This document shows positions 26,781-35,679 of a stretch of 64,000 nucleotides of DNA, piece after piece (the stretch's first letter is position 1; every line of letters begins with the position of its first letter). The position numbers were made by a program, and so were the translations under genes. The notes below the pieces were generated by a model. That model was not told where the DNA came from. It ran no database searches and was given only the letters and a program-made list of their open reading frames with translations. The stretch comes from Enterococcus termitis. GTDB taxonomy: Bacteria > Bacillota > Bacilli > Lactobacillales > Enterococcaceae. The stretch lies in NCBI RefSeq assembly GCF_001730305.1, contig NZ_MIJY01000034.1, positions 248,001 through 312,000 of the forward strand, in the 5' to 3' direction.

Positions 26781-27584
26781 TTATGGTAATGGTGTTTCTG
26801 AAAGTGTCCAAGTAATTTCAGCAACATATTTTCCGTTCATGATTTCTTGTGCTTGGTTTGAAGGAATTTCTAATTTAACAGATTCTTCTGCTTTTTTAGC
26901 TGGATTATCGATATCACCAAAGTAAACAGCATAACGTCCACGTCCTTTAGAACCATTTGCTTCTGTACCATCAGTATTTGTGAATACTGCTGCTGGTGTT
27001 GTTTCATTTACTACAGCAGTTTTGATTCCATTAGAGCTTGGTTTCAATGATTCGTTTTCCGCATCAGCAACTAAAATTGGGTTACCATAAGTGATTTCAG
27101 CACCAGTAATATTTCTAACTTTTCCTTTAGCTGTATCGTTAAATTGGAAGTTTCTAGTGATTTTAGCTGTCAATTCATACGTATGGTCATCCGTTTGACG
27201 ATCATCTTTAAATTGAACCCAGTTTGCACGTGCTGGCACGTGATCTGATGCTGTTGTTGGGTTTGCTGTTGTTGGTTTTGCCCATGAAGTCACTGCTCCA
27301 GTTGTTGCTGCTTGAGAATTGAAGACTAATTTAGACATACCTTGCACTAAGAATTCCCCATCTAATAAGGCAGTGCTGTCAGTATCTCTTGTTGATTGAC
27401 TATCTGTGTTAGGCGGTACAACACCTGACGTATCATATGTTTCATACGTTTTACTTGTGAATTCAATTTCTCCTTCTCCAACCCCTGGTTTGTTTGGATC
27501 TGCTGCTTTTGTTGCTGGACCTGCTGCCGCTACTGCTAATGCCGCTAGTAAAGCTGTACCAGCTAATTTGTGTGTTAATTTCAT
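26781..27584 (-). CDS. WxL-domain surface protein, locus 1 (small, first)
   Basis: A 267-aa secreted protein: signal peptide about 1-27 (AAAGPATKAA end), a threonine/serine-rich spacer, then the C-terminal WxL domain ending with the second motif in ITWTLSETPLP. The first WxL motif is poorly preserved; NWVQFKDD stands in that region. WxL domains bind peptidoglycan non-covalently and pair with DUF916 proteins. A strong GGAGG precedes the ATG. Confidence 0.9.
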   Translation of the reverse strand: MKLTHKLAGTALLAALAVAAAGPATKAADPNKPGVGEGEIEFTSKTYETYDTSGVVPPNTDSQSTRDTDSTALLDGEFLVQGMSKLVFNSQAATTGAVTSWAKPTTANPTTASDHVPARANWVQFKDDRQTDDHTYELTAKITRNFQFNDTAKGKVRNITGAEITYGNPILVADAENESLKPSSNGIKTAVVNETTPAAVFTNTDGTEANGSKGRGRYAVYFGDIDNPAKKAEESVKLEIPSNQAQEIMNGKYVAEITWTLSETPLP

Positions 27585-27613
27585 TTGTGTTTCCTCCTAG
27601 TTTTTGTGTGTAT

Positions 27614-28414
27614 TTATGGTAACTCGGCTAATATCCAAGTCAACACCGTTGAATAAGCACCTGTTTCTTTTTCTGTCTCTTTAGGAACAGTTAACGTAAT
27701 CGCTTGATTACTATATACAGGTTTTTTAAAGATCGGATCTTCAATCGAATTGCCGGAAGAATCCTTTCTCAGTTCTAATGAATTTGGACGTCCGTTCTTA
27801 TTTTCTTTCGAAGCCCCAAATACGATACTCCAAGTCCCAGAACCTTTTTCGTTTTGAGCTTGTGCTAAATTATATGTGTCTCCAATATTGCTCATATGAA
27901 TCACTTCTTTGGAGACTGTTGGGGATAATGACGCATCCCTTGTTGAATTGGTCCAAGCCTGATCAAAAGAAATGACTGCTCCTTTTAATTCAGCTCCGAT
28001 TTTTGTTACATGTTTAAATTGTTCTTCTTGTCTTACTTGCAATGTCCAGCCAGAAGAAGTGTCTCTATAATCTGATACTTGAATAAAATTCCCTCTTGCA
28101 CTTGTCTCATCATGAAATAATTGTGCATTGATCGGATATACAGCCGCTTCATCCGTTCGTTTTACAGTACTGAAATTTAATTTGGGGACAAAGTCAATTC
28201 GCAGATCGCCATCTGTTTGAGGCGTTTCTCCCGGATCAACTTTATTCGCTGGATTTTCAGGATCTCGAATAATAGATTCTTCTTCTTTAAATCGCTTCAA
28301 ATCGATCTCAGCTCCGCTTTTACGTGAAGTTTCTGCATGAACATGCGCCATTTCTCCTGAAAAAAAGAGAACAATACCAAGAAAAGCTGTAATAGTCAAT
28401 GTTAATCTTTTCAT
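27614..28414 (-). CDS. WxL-domain surface protein, locus 1 (small, second)
   Basis: A 266-aa secreted protein with a signal peptide (about 1-27). The proline-rich DPENPANKVDPGETPQTDGDL linker leads to a WxL domain carrying both motifs, GWTLQVRQ and the terminal LTWILAELP. It overlaps the LPXTG gene stop by 4 bases and precedes the other small wxl gene by 29 bases. Its counterpart in locus 2 (40044-40835) shares the linker, LRIDFVPKL and TWSIIFGAS/TWSIVFGAS segments. Confidence 0.92.
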   Translation of the reverse strand: MKRLTLTITAFLGIVLFFSGEMAHVHAETSRKSGAEIDLKRFKEEESIIRDPENPANKVDPGETPQTDGDLRIDFVPKLNFSTVKRTDEAAVYPINAQLFHDETSARGNFIQVSDYRDTSSGWTLQVRQEEQFKHVTKIGAELKGAVISFDQAWTNSTRDASLSPTVSKEVIHMSNIGDTYNLAQAQNEKGSGTWSIVFGASKENKNGRPNSLELRKDSSGNSIEDPIFKKPVYSNQAITLTVPKETEKETGAYSTVLTWILAELP

Positions 28415-28755
28415 TGATTTTGCCCTTCCTTCCTTCTAGTAGTCTGTTTCCGTTTGAATAGATAGAAACACGCTACTAAAACTATGACCGCCATTCCGCA
28501 AATCAGTAAGCTCTTTTGAACCAATTCTCCTGTCGATGGAAACTTTCCAGCAGGTTTCTTTGTTGGCTCTTCATCAGAGGACGATTGACTAGTTCCGGAG
28601 GTCGGAGTTGTGCTTTCTTCTGAAAAAACTATTTCTCCAACGGTCTGCACTTCAGCTTCCGCTCCATAGCTTACTACTGGCTTTACTGTGAAAAAACTAC
28701 CAATAAAAACAAGGGAAAGGATAACAATTTGCGTTCGTATTCTTTTTAACATCAT
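28411..28755 (-). CDS. Small sortase-anchored protein with FPSTG sorting signal, locus 1
   Basis: A 114-aa protein: signal peptide (about 1-31), a short Ser/Thr-rich mature part, then a cell-wall sorting signal FPSTGE with a hydrophobic helix and a KRKQTTRRK tail. The first residue of the sorting motif is Phe rather than Leu; the locus 2 homologue has LPSTGE. In WxL loci such tiny anchored proteins are constant members, and a role as covalent wall anchor for the complex is inferred. Confidence 0.88.
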   Translation of the reverse strand: MMLKRIRTQIVILSLVFIGSFFTVKPVVSYGAEAEVQTVGEIVFSEESTTPTSGTSQSSSDEEPTKKPAGKFPSTGELVQKSLLICGMAVIVLVACFYLFKRKQTTRRKEGQNQ

Positions 28756-28776
28756 TCGTCTTTCTCTCCTTTAATT

Positions 28777-31230
28777 TTATGGCGTTTCTCCAACTACAAA
28801 TTCAATCTTCGCTTGATATTTCCCAAGCTTTTTGACTGCATCACCTGGAACATCCAGCTTAAAGCCTTTGCCTTTAGGTGCCCACGTACTGCTTACGTTG
28901 AATTCGTTACTTGTGGTATGCGTATCGGTCAAAAGTTCTTGCGCATTATCTAGGATAAAATGCTTTTCTGTTTCTGAGCCATCGTTATAGCGCAAAATAT
29001 TGGGAATAACTTTCTTAGAGCCGTCTGTTTCAGTAAGTGTAAATTCTTGAGTTACTTTTGCTTGAAGCGTCCATTGTTGTTTTGCTGCTCTTGTATCCGT
29101 TACGATCAAGGCTTTGTCCAATGTAGCTTCATTCACGCGAATCGCTTTATAACTAGCTTCTTCAATACCAAAATTGAGAATCTCTGGTGTTGAAGATAAA
29201 AACAGTCGACCTTCAAATTCGTACTCCACTATATTTCCTCCAGTTGCAAGAACAAATTCTTCAACTGGCGCATTGGTTTGTTCATAACCTGCATCTTTGA
29301 TAGCCTGAATCGTATCCGTTACTGATTTGATATTTTTCAGATTGATTGGATCTCCAATCATTTGCGTTGAATCAACATAATCCGGATACTTATCCGTCAT
29401 GTAATTGCCGTTGATTTTATACTTAACCCTTAATTCGGCAGTTGTAGGAGCTATAGTTACTTTTACAGGCACATCCTTTGTTACGCCTTTAGCTGTTGTT
29501 AGCGTTAGCACTAATGTAGTGTCTCCAAGAATTGATGTGTTTGGTAATGGCTGTTTATAAGTAACTTCTACAGGTTTATCTATCGGATTATCAGTATCTA
29601 CTCGAATATTGTCTAAAAATGAGGTTCCAGGGTCTGGATAATCGGTATTAAAGTTTGTACCAAGAGGAACCTTGATATTTTGCTTAGGATCAGCATCAGG
29701 TTTCCCTTCGTAAAGAACTTTTGACATCGTTTGACCTGATATTACCTTAGATTCCAAAGTATCACTTAATACATTTCCGTTGACAGTATTATACGTATAA
29801 TATGCATTTGTCTTAGGTCCACCAAGCTCAAACGTCATATAACCGTTGTCGTCACCACTGTTTTGATAACCATATAGACTATTATCTTTATCAAAACTAA
29901 ATGAAGCATTCGCTTCTGCCGCAATTTTGATATCAAAAACTTTTCCATTAAAATTTTCTGCAGTTGTCGCATCCGAAAGGTTCGCTGTCAAAATAAGTTT
30001 GCTAGCATTCCCAGGATCTTTTTCAATAGTAAACAATCCTGTCCAATCAGTGTCTGTTCCATATTCAAGGACTTTCACTTTAGATAGATCGATATCATAG
30101 ATACTTGGTACTTCTGTTTCAAGTTTAAATGTGTCATCTCTATTTTCGATTTTATTATCAGGGATCGTTTGCAAAATGGAGTACTTAATATCTAAATAGT
30201 TTTCTGTATCTGTGTGTTTCGCTTCATTTTTTATACCGTAAACAATCGGTGTTGCAGGGGCAATCCTTGCGAGTGATTGAGTACCATACATGACTGCCAT
30301 TGCAGCTGGATTCGTATTTGTGGTCGCTGCTCTACGTTCCATACTTGTATTAAACTTATTACCAGAGAATAGTTGCGTTAACAAACTTCTCGAGCTGTTT
30401 GTCGTCGAACTGGTCCCATAAAGTTCAAGCTTACCTACAGTAGGTGTGTCTTTCAAATAGCCAATCCATGTATCTTCTAACACATATAACTTTTTAAAAT
30501 CATCATCAAAATCTGTAGTAACAGCTTTTAACCCATTGATATTGTTAAAGTTCCAAGTTCCCTGAAAATCAATTGGTAAACCAGTTTGATGGTCATAAAA
30601 CTCATAATGATATTGAACTTTATCCCCAATAGCGTACGTATCATAGTAGTCCGAAGCACTTCGGTTAGAACTTCCAAGCATCAGAAACATTGCTCCCCAC
30701 GTCTTAATTGCTACGTTGGCAGTGTCATCTGTTTTGTCCCGATCATTATAGTTCACAGCAATAAAGTTCATATAAGGATATTTCCCAGTACTTGCATTTT
30801 TCGTAAGTGACATTTGGTCAATTACCAGCTTTAAATCAATGCTTTTCCCATTATAGAGTCCTGCATTTTTTACTAAGACACTTTTTTCCTCTGCAATATT
30901 ATCTGGACTAAACCTAAAGATTTTAGAGGCATTCGGATCGTTTATCCCACTACCCGTTTTTACTAGCACGTCATTGACTGGATCTTTCAATCCCTTCACT
31001 TCATAGCTAGTATCTTTAGTCAATTTGAACATTGTTCCGTAATCACCTGGAATTTCAGATATTGTTCCTGAGCTACCAATGATATTCACGTCAGGTGCTA
31101 ATAAAATATCATTATAGTCTGCCGGTGCAGCTGAAATTTTTTCGTTAGCCCCTGAAACAACATAGTTAATACCTACTAAAACCAAACATCCCGCAATAAT
31201 GAAAGAAAGTCTTTGTTTAATTTTTTTCAA
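28777..31230 (-). CDS. Large WxL-domain surface protein, locus 1
   Basis: An 817-aa secreted protein from a TTG at 31228-31230, with GGAGG seven bases before. After the signal peptide (about 1-34) come beta-rich repeats with no domain I can name. An MucBP-like segment with YKINGNYMTDKYP follows (about 610-685), then a C-terminal WxL domain. Its first motif is QQWTLQAKV; the last motif has lost its Trp (IEFVVGETP). The locus 2 equivalent (41185-44067) shares the end region KGKYQAKIEF / VGKYETTLTW and the WAPKGKGFKLDVPGDAVK pattern. It is a probable adhesin. Confidence 0.85.
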   Translation of the reverse strand: MKKIKQRLSFIIAGCLVLVGINYVVSGANEKISAAPADYNDILLAPDVNIIGSSGTISEIPGDYGTMFKLTKDTSYEVKGLKDPVNDVLVKTGSGINDPNASKIFRFSPDNIAEEKSVLVKNAGLYNGKSIDLKLVIDQMSLTKNASTGKYPYMNFIAVNYNDRDKTDDTANVAIKTWGAMFLMLGSSNRSASDYYDTYAIGDKVQYHYEFYDHQTGLPIDFQGTWNFNNINGLKAVTTDFDDDFKKLYVLEDTWIGYLKDTPTVGKLELYGTSSTTNSSRSLLTQLFSGNKFNTSMERRAATTNTNPAAMAVMYGTQSLARIAPATPIVYGIKNEAKHTDTENYLDIKYSILQTIPDNKIENRDDTFKLETEVPSIYDIDLSKVKVLEYGTDTDWTGLFTIEKDPGNASKLILTANLSDATTAENFNGKVFDIKIAAEANASFSFDKDNSLYGYQNSGDDNGYMTFELGGPKTNAYYTYNTVNGNVLSDTLESKVISGQTMSKVLYEGKPDADPKQNIKVPLGTNFNTDYPDPGTSFLDNIRVDTDNPIDKPVEVTYKQPLPNTSILGDTTLVLTLTTAKGVTKDVPVKVTIAPTTAELRVKYKINGNYMTDKYPDYVDSTQMIGDPINLKNIKSVTDTIQAIKDAGYEQTNAPVEEFVLATGGNIVEYEFEGRLFLSSTPEILNFGIEEASYKAIRVNEATLDKALIVTDTRAAKQQWTLQAKVTQEFTLTETDGSKKVIPNILRYNDGSETEKHFILDNAQELLTDTHTTSNEFNVSSTWAPKGKGFKLDVPGDAVKKLGKYQAKIEFVVGETP

Positions 31231-31279
31231 TTTTCCACCTCCTCACCACAACATACTAAGTCAATACACACTATTTTTT

Positions 31280-31304
31280 GATTTTTGTTCGTCCAACAAA
31301 AATC
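31280..31304. promoter_or_regulatory. Perfect hairpin upstream of the large WxL gene
   Basis: Arms GATTTTTGTT and AACAAAAATC (10 bp) around five bases lie about 50 bases upstream of the TTG. It has no T-run on the coding strand, so an RNA-processing or weak attenuator role is possible. The arms are AT-rich and the structure may be incidental. Confidence 0.35.
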
Positions 31305-31435
31305 CACGTTGGGAATACTTTTTCAAAAAGACAAATTATAATTGCTTAGCATCTATATTTTGTCATTCGAAAAGTTTTCCCAACTAAAAATGGTCAATCA
31401 ATTGGCATTATTTTACTAGCCAAATTAATGACGAA

Positions 31436-32770
31436 TTAGATTCCGCCACCAACTAGAGAGATTTTTCCATAATTTTCAAGTCTGAAGTTTGGTGAAATAT
31501 CTCCAGTTGTTGATAATGTGGTACTGTTACAAATCTTACCAAAGTTAACTGAGAAGCTTCCGCCATCTAGATAGACAGGAGTATAATCGTAATCTCCACC
31601 AGTTTGAGCCCAAGTTGCGATTTCACTTACGTCAGTAGCATTGATTGTTGTATTCGTTGCATAGAATAGTTTTGAATTTGGTTTTTTATTTGTTAATTCA
31701 AAATTACGTGGTGCATCTAAATTGATTACAGCACCTTTGTATTCACTTTCAACAACTGCTTTTGTGCTGTTACCAGTAACAACTAGTTCAGCATCTTCAG
31801 AAACATTTACTTCTGATCCATAATATTGAAGTTTCATCGTTGCGTAGTTTCCGCCGCCACGTCCATTCAAGTGAACTGAGCTTCCTGATGCTAGATTAAA
31901 TGTTGGTACTTTGTTTACATAATCGGCACGTGGGATAAATTGGAACGCAACCCCTGCTGCATCTACATCAAGTGATGCGTTGGCTCCTACATCAACTTTT
32001 TGAACTTTATCGTAAAATACTGGGTAGTAATAGTTCACATTACTTTGTGGTCCAATTTTTACATTGATTTTTGCATTATCACCGATGATTGCTTCACCAG
32101 TTGCTTTACCCTTGATCAATGCGCCATTAAAGTAAAACGCTGAAAATTGACCGTGGTCTTTATTTGCTGCAATCCCGTTATAAACAGTTCCAGGTAAGAA
32201 TTCTAGATCATGAACCCACGCATTTTCAGCACGAGTGTTGATGTTATTGTTTTTACCTGCAAAAGTTAATTTACCTTCACTTAAGTGAACAAAACGAGCC
32301 CCTTGATACGTTACATCTTCAGCATAAACATCCCAGCCGTAGCTTGAAGGTCCATTACCAGATCCGCCAGTGAAGAAACGTCCATCACTATCAGCACCAA
32401 CAATATTTACATTTTTAATTGAAATAGTATTTTTACCTTTAGTGTTTTGTTTTCCATAAATTGAATTATGCGCGGAATTGATCACAACTCCTTTATCTGC
32501 GTTTCCGTTAATCGTTAAATCACGATTTGGAATATTGGTGATATTTTTTCTGAATTGGATACTTTGATTCACATTGATCACTGTAATTGCTGGATTTTGT
32601 AACGCTGCTTCAAATTCAGCAATCGTTGCTACTTCAGCTGTTTCTTCTGCTGCATAAGCAACTACCGGGCTACCTAAAATTGGTGTTGGAACTGCTAGTA
32701 CTACTGCTCCTAGTGCGGCCGCTGCTGCTAAAGTCAGCAAGCCTCTTTTCAATACGTGTGTTTTTTTCAA
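31436..32770 (-). CDS. Secreted pectate-lyase-like adhesive protein, apparently lacking a C-terminal anchor
   Basis: A 444-aa protein from the TTG at 32768-32770, chosen because AAAGGAGG lies 8 bases before it and it gives a clean signal peptide (MKKTHVLKRGLLTLAAAAALG...). An ATG further upstream adds a basic stretch. The mature part has the right-handed beta-helix pattern of the pectate-lyase-like adhesive domain: AEFEAALQNPAITVINV, DLTINGN, NTISIKNVNIVG, YEDVTYQGAR-like repeats. It ends GKISLVGGGI with no WxL domain, LPXTG or membrane helix. Relatives usually continue into an anchor, so 3' truncation is suspected. Confidence 0.8.
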   Translation of the reverse strand: MKKTHVLKRGLLTLAAAAALGAVVLAVPTPILGSPVVAYAAEETAEVATIAEFEAALQNPAITVINVNQSIQFRKNITNIPNRDLTINGNADKGVVINSAHNSIYGKQNTKGKNTISIKNVNIVGADSDGRFFTGGSGNGPSSYGWDVYAEDVTYQGARFVHLSEGKLTFAGKNNNINTRAENAWVHDLEFLPGTVYNGIAANKDHGQFSAFYFNGALIKGKATGEAIIGDNAKINVKIGPQSNVNYYYPVFYDKVQKVDVGANASLDVDAAGVAFQFIPRADYVNKVPTFNLASGSSVHLNGRGGGNYATMKLQYYGSEVNVSEDAELVVTGNSTKAVVESEYKGAVINLDAPRNFELTNKKPNSKLFYATNTTINATDVSEIATWAQTGGDYDYTPVYLDGGSFSVNFGKICNSTTLSTTGDISPNFRLENYGKISLVGGGI

Positions 32771-32863
32771 TTTCTTTTCCTCCTTTAATGTGTGCGTTTG
32801 CCGAAACTTGTTTTTTCCCCCCTTCCTAGAAAGGACGAGTTTCCATTTCACTTCTCGTTCTTT

Positions 32864-32914
32864 CTATCCAGTTCCGCAAAATCTCTTTCGGACCGAAACC
32901 ATTTCTCTATGCAT
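32864..32914 (-). CDS. Possible 16-residue leader peptide
   Basis: A short frame MHREMVSVRKRFCGTG starts with ATG 6 bases after AGGAGG, about 100 bases upstream of the pectate-lyase-like gene. The ribosome site is as good as those of real genes here. It could act as an upstream regulatory frame; coding is uncertain. Confidence 0.4.
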   Translation of the reverse strand: MHREMVSVRKRFCGTG

Positions 32915-33005
32915 ATTATTCCCTCCTATTATTATCACATCGCGCATATTTTTTACTTTCCGATTCACAGTCTTGTATTCTGATTAGATACTGGATGGAC
33001 TACTG

Positions 33006-33728
33006 TTAAACATTTAACATATACCCTTTCGAACGAATCGTTTTAATATATTTAGGTTTCTCTATATCTACTTCGATTTTTTGCCGTAAATGAAACACTA
33101 AATTAGATACACGATATTTCCTATCTTTATAAGTATCATTCCAAACATTCTTGTAAATTTCTTCGTATGTCATTGTTTTACGTGCATGTTTATGTAAATA
33201 TTCGATGGTCAGAAATTCTAGTTTAGTCAGATTCACCTCTTTGCCATCCTCCAAACAAACACTCAAATTTTGTGGAATCAAACGGAAATCTTCTACACTG
33301 CTTGTTAGGGATTTTTTTGGGGATGTTCCTTGTAACCTAGATTGTTTAAAACGATTCATTAGATTTCTCATCACTAAGATGGTTTCATCTAAATCACGTT
33401 CGTAATCGATAACGCCATCGGCTCCTAATTGCAGATAAACAATGCGACTTGTTTTACTGACCTTATCTGATGATGTCACAATCCAAAGTGGTATATCTGA
33501 TTGCTTACGTACATACATAATCATTTCACAGATCCAGTTGATGTTAGAAAAATCCTCGTCTTCAACGATCAACGTGTCGATTTTATTGCTCAAACAATCT
33601 TTACCTTCAAAAAGCTTAATAATCTCCTTTTTGTCAATTGGTTGTACAATGCACTGAAGGGGACTAAGTGCTTTTTCCCGCTCTGCATTCATTTGATTAT
33701 TTAACGAGATGTAACCGATCGTATACAT
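33006..33728 (-). CDS. Orphan winged-helix regulator with degenerate receiver, WxL locus 1
   Basis: About 240 aa from the ATG at 33726-33728, with GAGGAGG 9 bases upstream. The C-terminal half (about 140-240) is an OmpR-type winged helix (LTKLEFLTIEYLHKH...VSNLVFHLRQKI...IKTIRSKGYMLNV). The N-terminal half resembles a response-regulator receiver (IDTLIVED, LWIVTSS, LGADGVIDY), but the acidic pocket and conserved Lys are missing, and no kinase is nearby. It is the first gene of WxL locus 1 and 173 bases from an invertible element, so it is likely the switched activator. Confidence 0.82.
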   Translation of the reverse strand: MYTIGYISLNNQMNAEREKALSPLQCIVQPIDKKEIIKLFEGKDCLSNKIDTLIVEDEDFSNINWICEMIMYVRKQSDIPLWIVTSSDKVSKTSRIVYLQLGADGVIDYERDLDETILVMRNLMNRFKQSRLQGTSPKKSLTSSVEDFRLIPQNLSVCLEDGKEVNLTKLEFLTIEYLHKHARKTMTYEEIYKNVWNDTYKDRKYRVSNLVFHLRQKIEVDIEKPKYIKTIRSKGYMLNV

Positions 33729-33900
33729 CACTGATGACCTCCTCACCATCACTTTTGTTTAAGATTAAGTGTTGCTAATAATTGAAGCCAAAAATTTTTT
33801 AAAATATAGATTTACGCTTATAATAGTTCCATGTATAGATTTATGATGAACGATTAGACGTAAACTAACGGCTCGGTTTACCCAAGAACACTTAATCAAC

Positions 33901-33932
33901 TAAATTTCTTGAATGTATCAAGTATAAGAAAA
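33901..33932 (+). repeat. Left inverted repeat of element 1
   Basis: A 32-bp repeat beginning TAAATTTCTTGAATGTATC. It is the exact reverse complement of 35680-35711; the next base on either side no longer matches. Confidence 0.95.
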
Positions 33933-33973
33933 ACAGGCTCTTGTCTTTGATTTAACTTATCTGAAAAATTGAA

Positions 33974-33992
33974 TTGACCACTTTATGACGGC
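33974..33992 (+). repeat. Arm-type-like GACGG pair, left side of element 1
   Basis: TTGACC and ATGACGGC lie 11 bases apart, 42 bases inside the left inverted repeat. They resemble the better TTTGACGGC pairs near both recombinase genes. Binding by the recombinase N-terminal domain is inferred. Confidence 0.45.
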
Positions 33993-34178
33993 TAATAAAA
34001 ATAAGTTATCTGTTGGAAACGACTTTTTTACGATTATCGAATTCATGTAACTAAACAATAAAGAAGTTTTTTTCTTTTCTATTGAAACTAAACTTTTGGT
34101 TGCACGCTCATTTACAATCGAAAAAAGATCTGGAACATAATAAAAGAATCAGTTTTATTTTTAACTGTAAATACAAAT

Positions 34179-34235
34179 AAACGGCGAGATAAAAGCAACA
34201 CCTTCGGAGGTTTATGCTTTTATCTCAGCCGTTTT
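34179..34235. terminator. Terminator downstream of recombinase 1
   Basis: A long stem of AAACGGC-GAGATAAAAGCA and its complement TGCTTTTATCTC-A-GCCGTTT around CACCTTCGGAGG. T-runs lie on the plus side (GTTTTTAG) and weakly on the minus side. It would insulate the locus 1 regulator from recombinase transcription in the present orientation. Confidence 0.7.
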
Positions 34236-34250
34236 TAGCTATAACTATTT

Positions 34251-35366
34251 TTATGATGATGCCCTAAGCTGCTCGTCTAAGACAGAGACAGCCTTTTTTC
34301 TATTCTCCCACAATGAATCGGTATACGTGTCTAAAGTTAATTTGATTGAAGCATGTCCAAGTAATTTACTTAATGTAGCAATATCGATTCCTCTTTCAAC
34401 ACATCGCGTCGCAAACGTATGCCGCAACACATGAAAATGAATAGGCGGAACACCAGCTTCTTTTATGATCTGTTTAAAACGGTAGCTAATCACTCTAGGC
34501 TCAGCATACCCATTTTTGCACGAAATTACAAATTCAGACGTACTCATCTTTTTCTTATTCAATAGGTAACTTTTCAAATTTTCAGCTAGTGGAATTGCTC
34601 GTTTAGAACTTTTGGTTTTTGGTTCAGCCAAAATGATCTCTGTTTTTTTCTTCTCTTCTAAACTAGGTATTCTGTATAATGTTCTTTTCACGTAAATAAT
34701 GTTCTTATCAAAATCGATGTCCGTCCATTTTAAGCCGCTGATTTCACCGATCCTTAGACCAGTATACAATGCTAATATTACTGCTGAACACGCTTGTTCT
34801 TTTAAGGCGACCGTTTCTATTTTCGCTTGATCTGCTAGACTTAAAGCAGTGATTTCATTCGTTTGTTTAGCGGATATTTCTAGATTTAGACTCGGATTCA
34901 TTAGAATATAATTTTCTAGATGCGCCTTTTTTAAGGCACTTTTTAACACCATAACAACAGAATGGATAGTAGCGGAGGATAAATCGATTTGAATAAGATA
35001 ATTTACGAATTCTTCAACATCTTGATTCTTCAGCTGACTTAATGCCTTATTTCCAAGAAATGGAATAATATATTTATCTATACGCAAACGATAACTTGTG
35101 TAGGTTGATTGTTTGATCCTTTTTTTCATCACGATGTTTAACCAATGATACAGCCAATCTTTTACAGTGCCTTTGTATAAATTGACATTCGCGTGGGTAA
35201 AAGAATATTGAACCTTTAGTTCGGCAAGTCTTTTCTTTACCTGAGCATATTGTCGCCCATAAATATATCCGTATACAATCTTCCCCTGTTCATTTCTGGC
35301 TTTGATGTATCTTCCTTCCCATCTGCCGTCCTTTCTTTTATATATATTTTCTCCTTTTCTGCTCAC
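34251..35366 (-). CDS. Tyrosine recombinase of invertible element 1
   Basis: A 371-aa Tn916/lambda-type integrase. The N-terminus (GENIYKRKDGRWEGRY) is an AP2-like arm-binding domain, about 65-155 is the core-binding SAM-like domain, and about 175-365 is the catalytic domain. Catalytic residues are visible as TGLRIGEIS (Arg), HVLRHTFATR (His-x-x-Arg), LGHAS (His) and LDTYTDS (Tyr nucleophile). No excisionase gene or other mobile gene accompanies it. Being enclosed by a perfect inverted repeat, it most likely inverts its own cassette. Confidence 0.93.
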   Translation of the reverse strand: MSRKGENIYKRKDGRWEGRYIKARNEQGKIVYGYIYGRQYAQVKKRLAELKVQYSFTHANVNLYKGTVKDWLYHWLNIVMKKRIKQSTYTSYRLRIDKYIIPFLGNKALSQLKNQDVEEFVNYLIQIDLSSATIHSVVMVLKSALKKAHLENYILMNPSLNLEISAKQTNEITALSLADQAKIETVALKEQACSAVILALYTGLRIGEISGLKWTDIDFDKNIIYVKRTLYRIPSLEEKKKTEIILAEPKTKSSKRAIPLAENLKSYLLNKKKMSTSEFVISCKNGYAEPRVISYRFKQIIKEAGVPPIHFHVLRHTFATRCVERGIDIATLSKLLGHASIKLTLDTYTDSLWENRKKAVSVLDEQLRASS

Positions 35367-35391
35367 TTAAAACATCCCTTCTCAAAAAAAA

Positions 35392-35412
35392 TTTGACGGC
35401 TTATTTGACGGC
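35392..35412 (+). repeat. Tandem TTTGACGGC pair upstream of recombinase 1
   Basis: Two identical TTTGACGGC 9-mers start 12 bases apart (35392 and 35404), just upstream of the recombinase gene. Similar 12-base-spaced pairs flank recombinase 2, so they are probably recombinase arm sites or its own operator. Confidence 0.6.
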
Positions 35413-35679
35413 TTAAAAAATACAACCCGATTCAGTTTAGGTAAAATAGCAAGAGCAAAATAACTATTATTAATAAAAAAGTGATCTTTTTTATCGAAAT
35501 GACCATTTTTTCATTTTAAAAACAAAACATCTCACTAACTATTCTCATTTTTTTATCAATTTCAATAAAAAAGTGATAAAAAAAAGAACTTTTCCTTATA
35601 GACTGCTATTATCTTTTGATATAGAATGAATGAGAAGTCGAAATCTTATTACGATTTGCTCGTTTATTGTTAGATAGTA

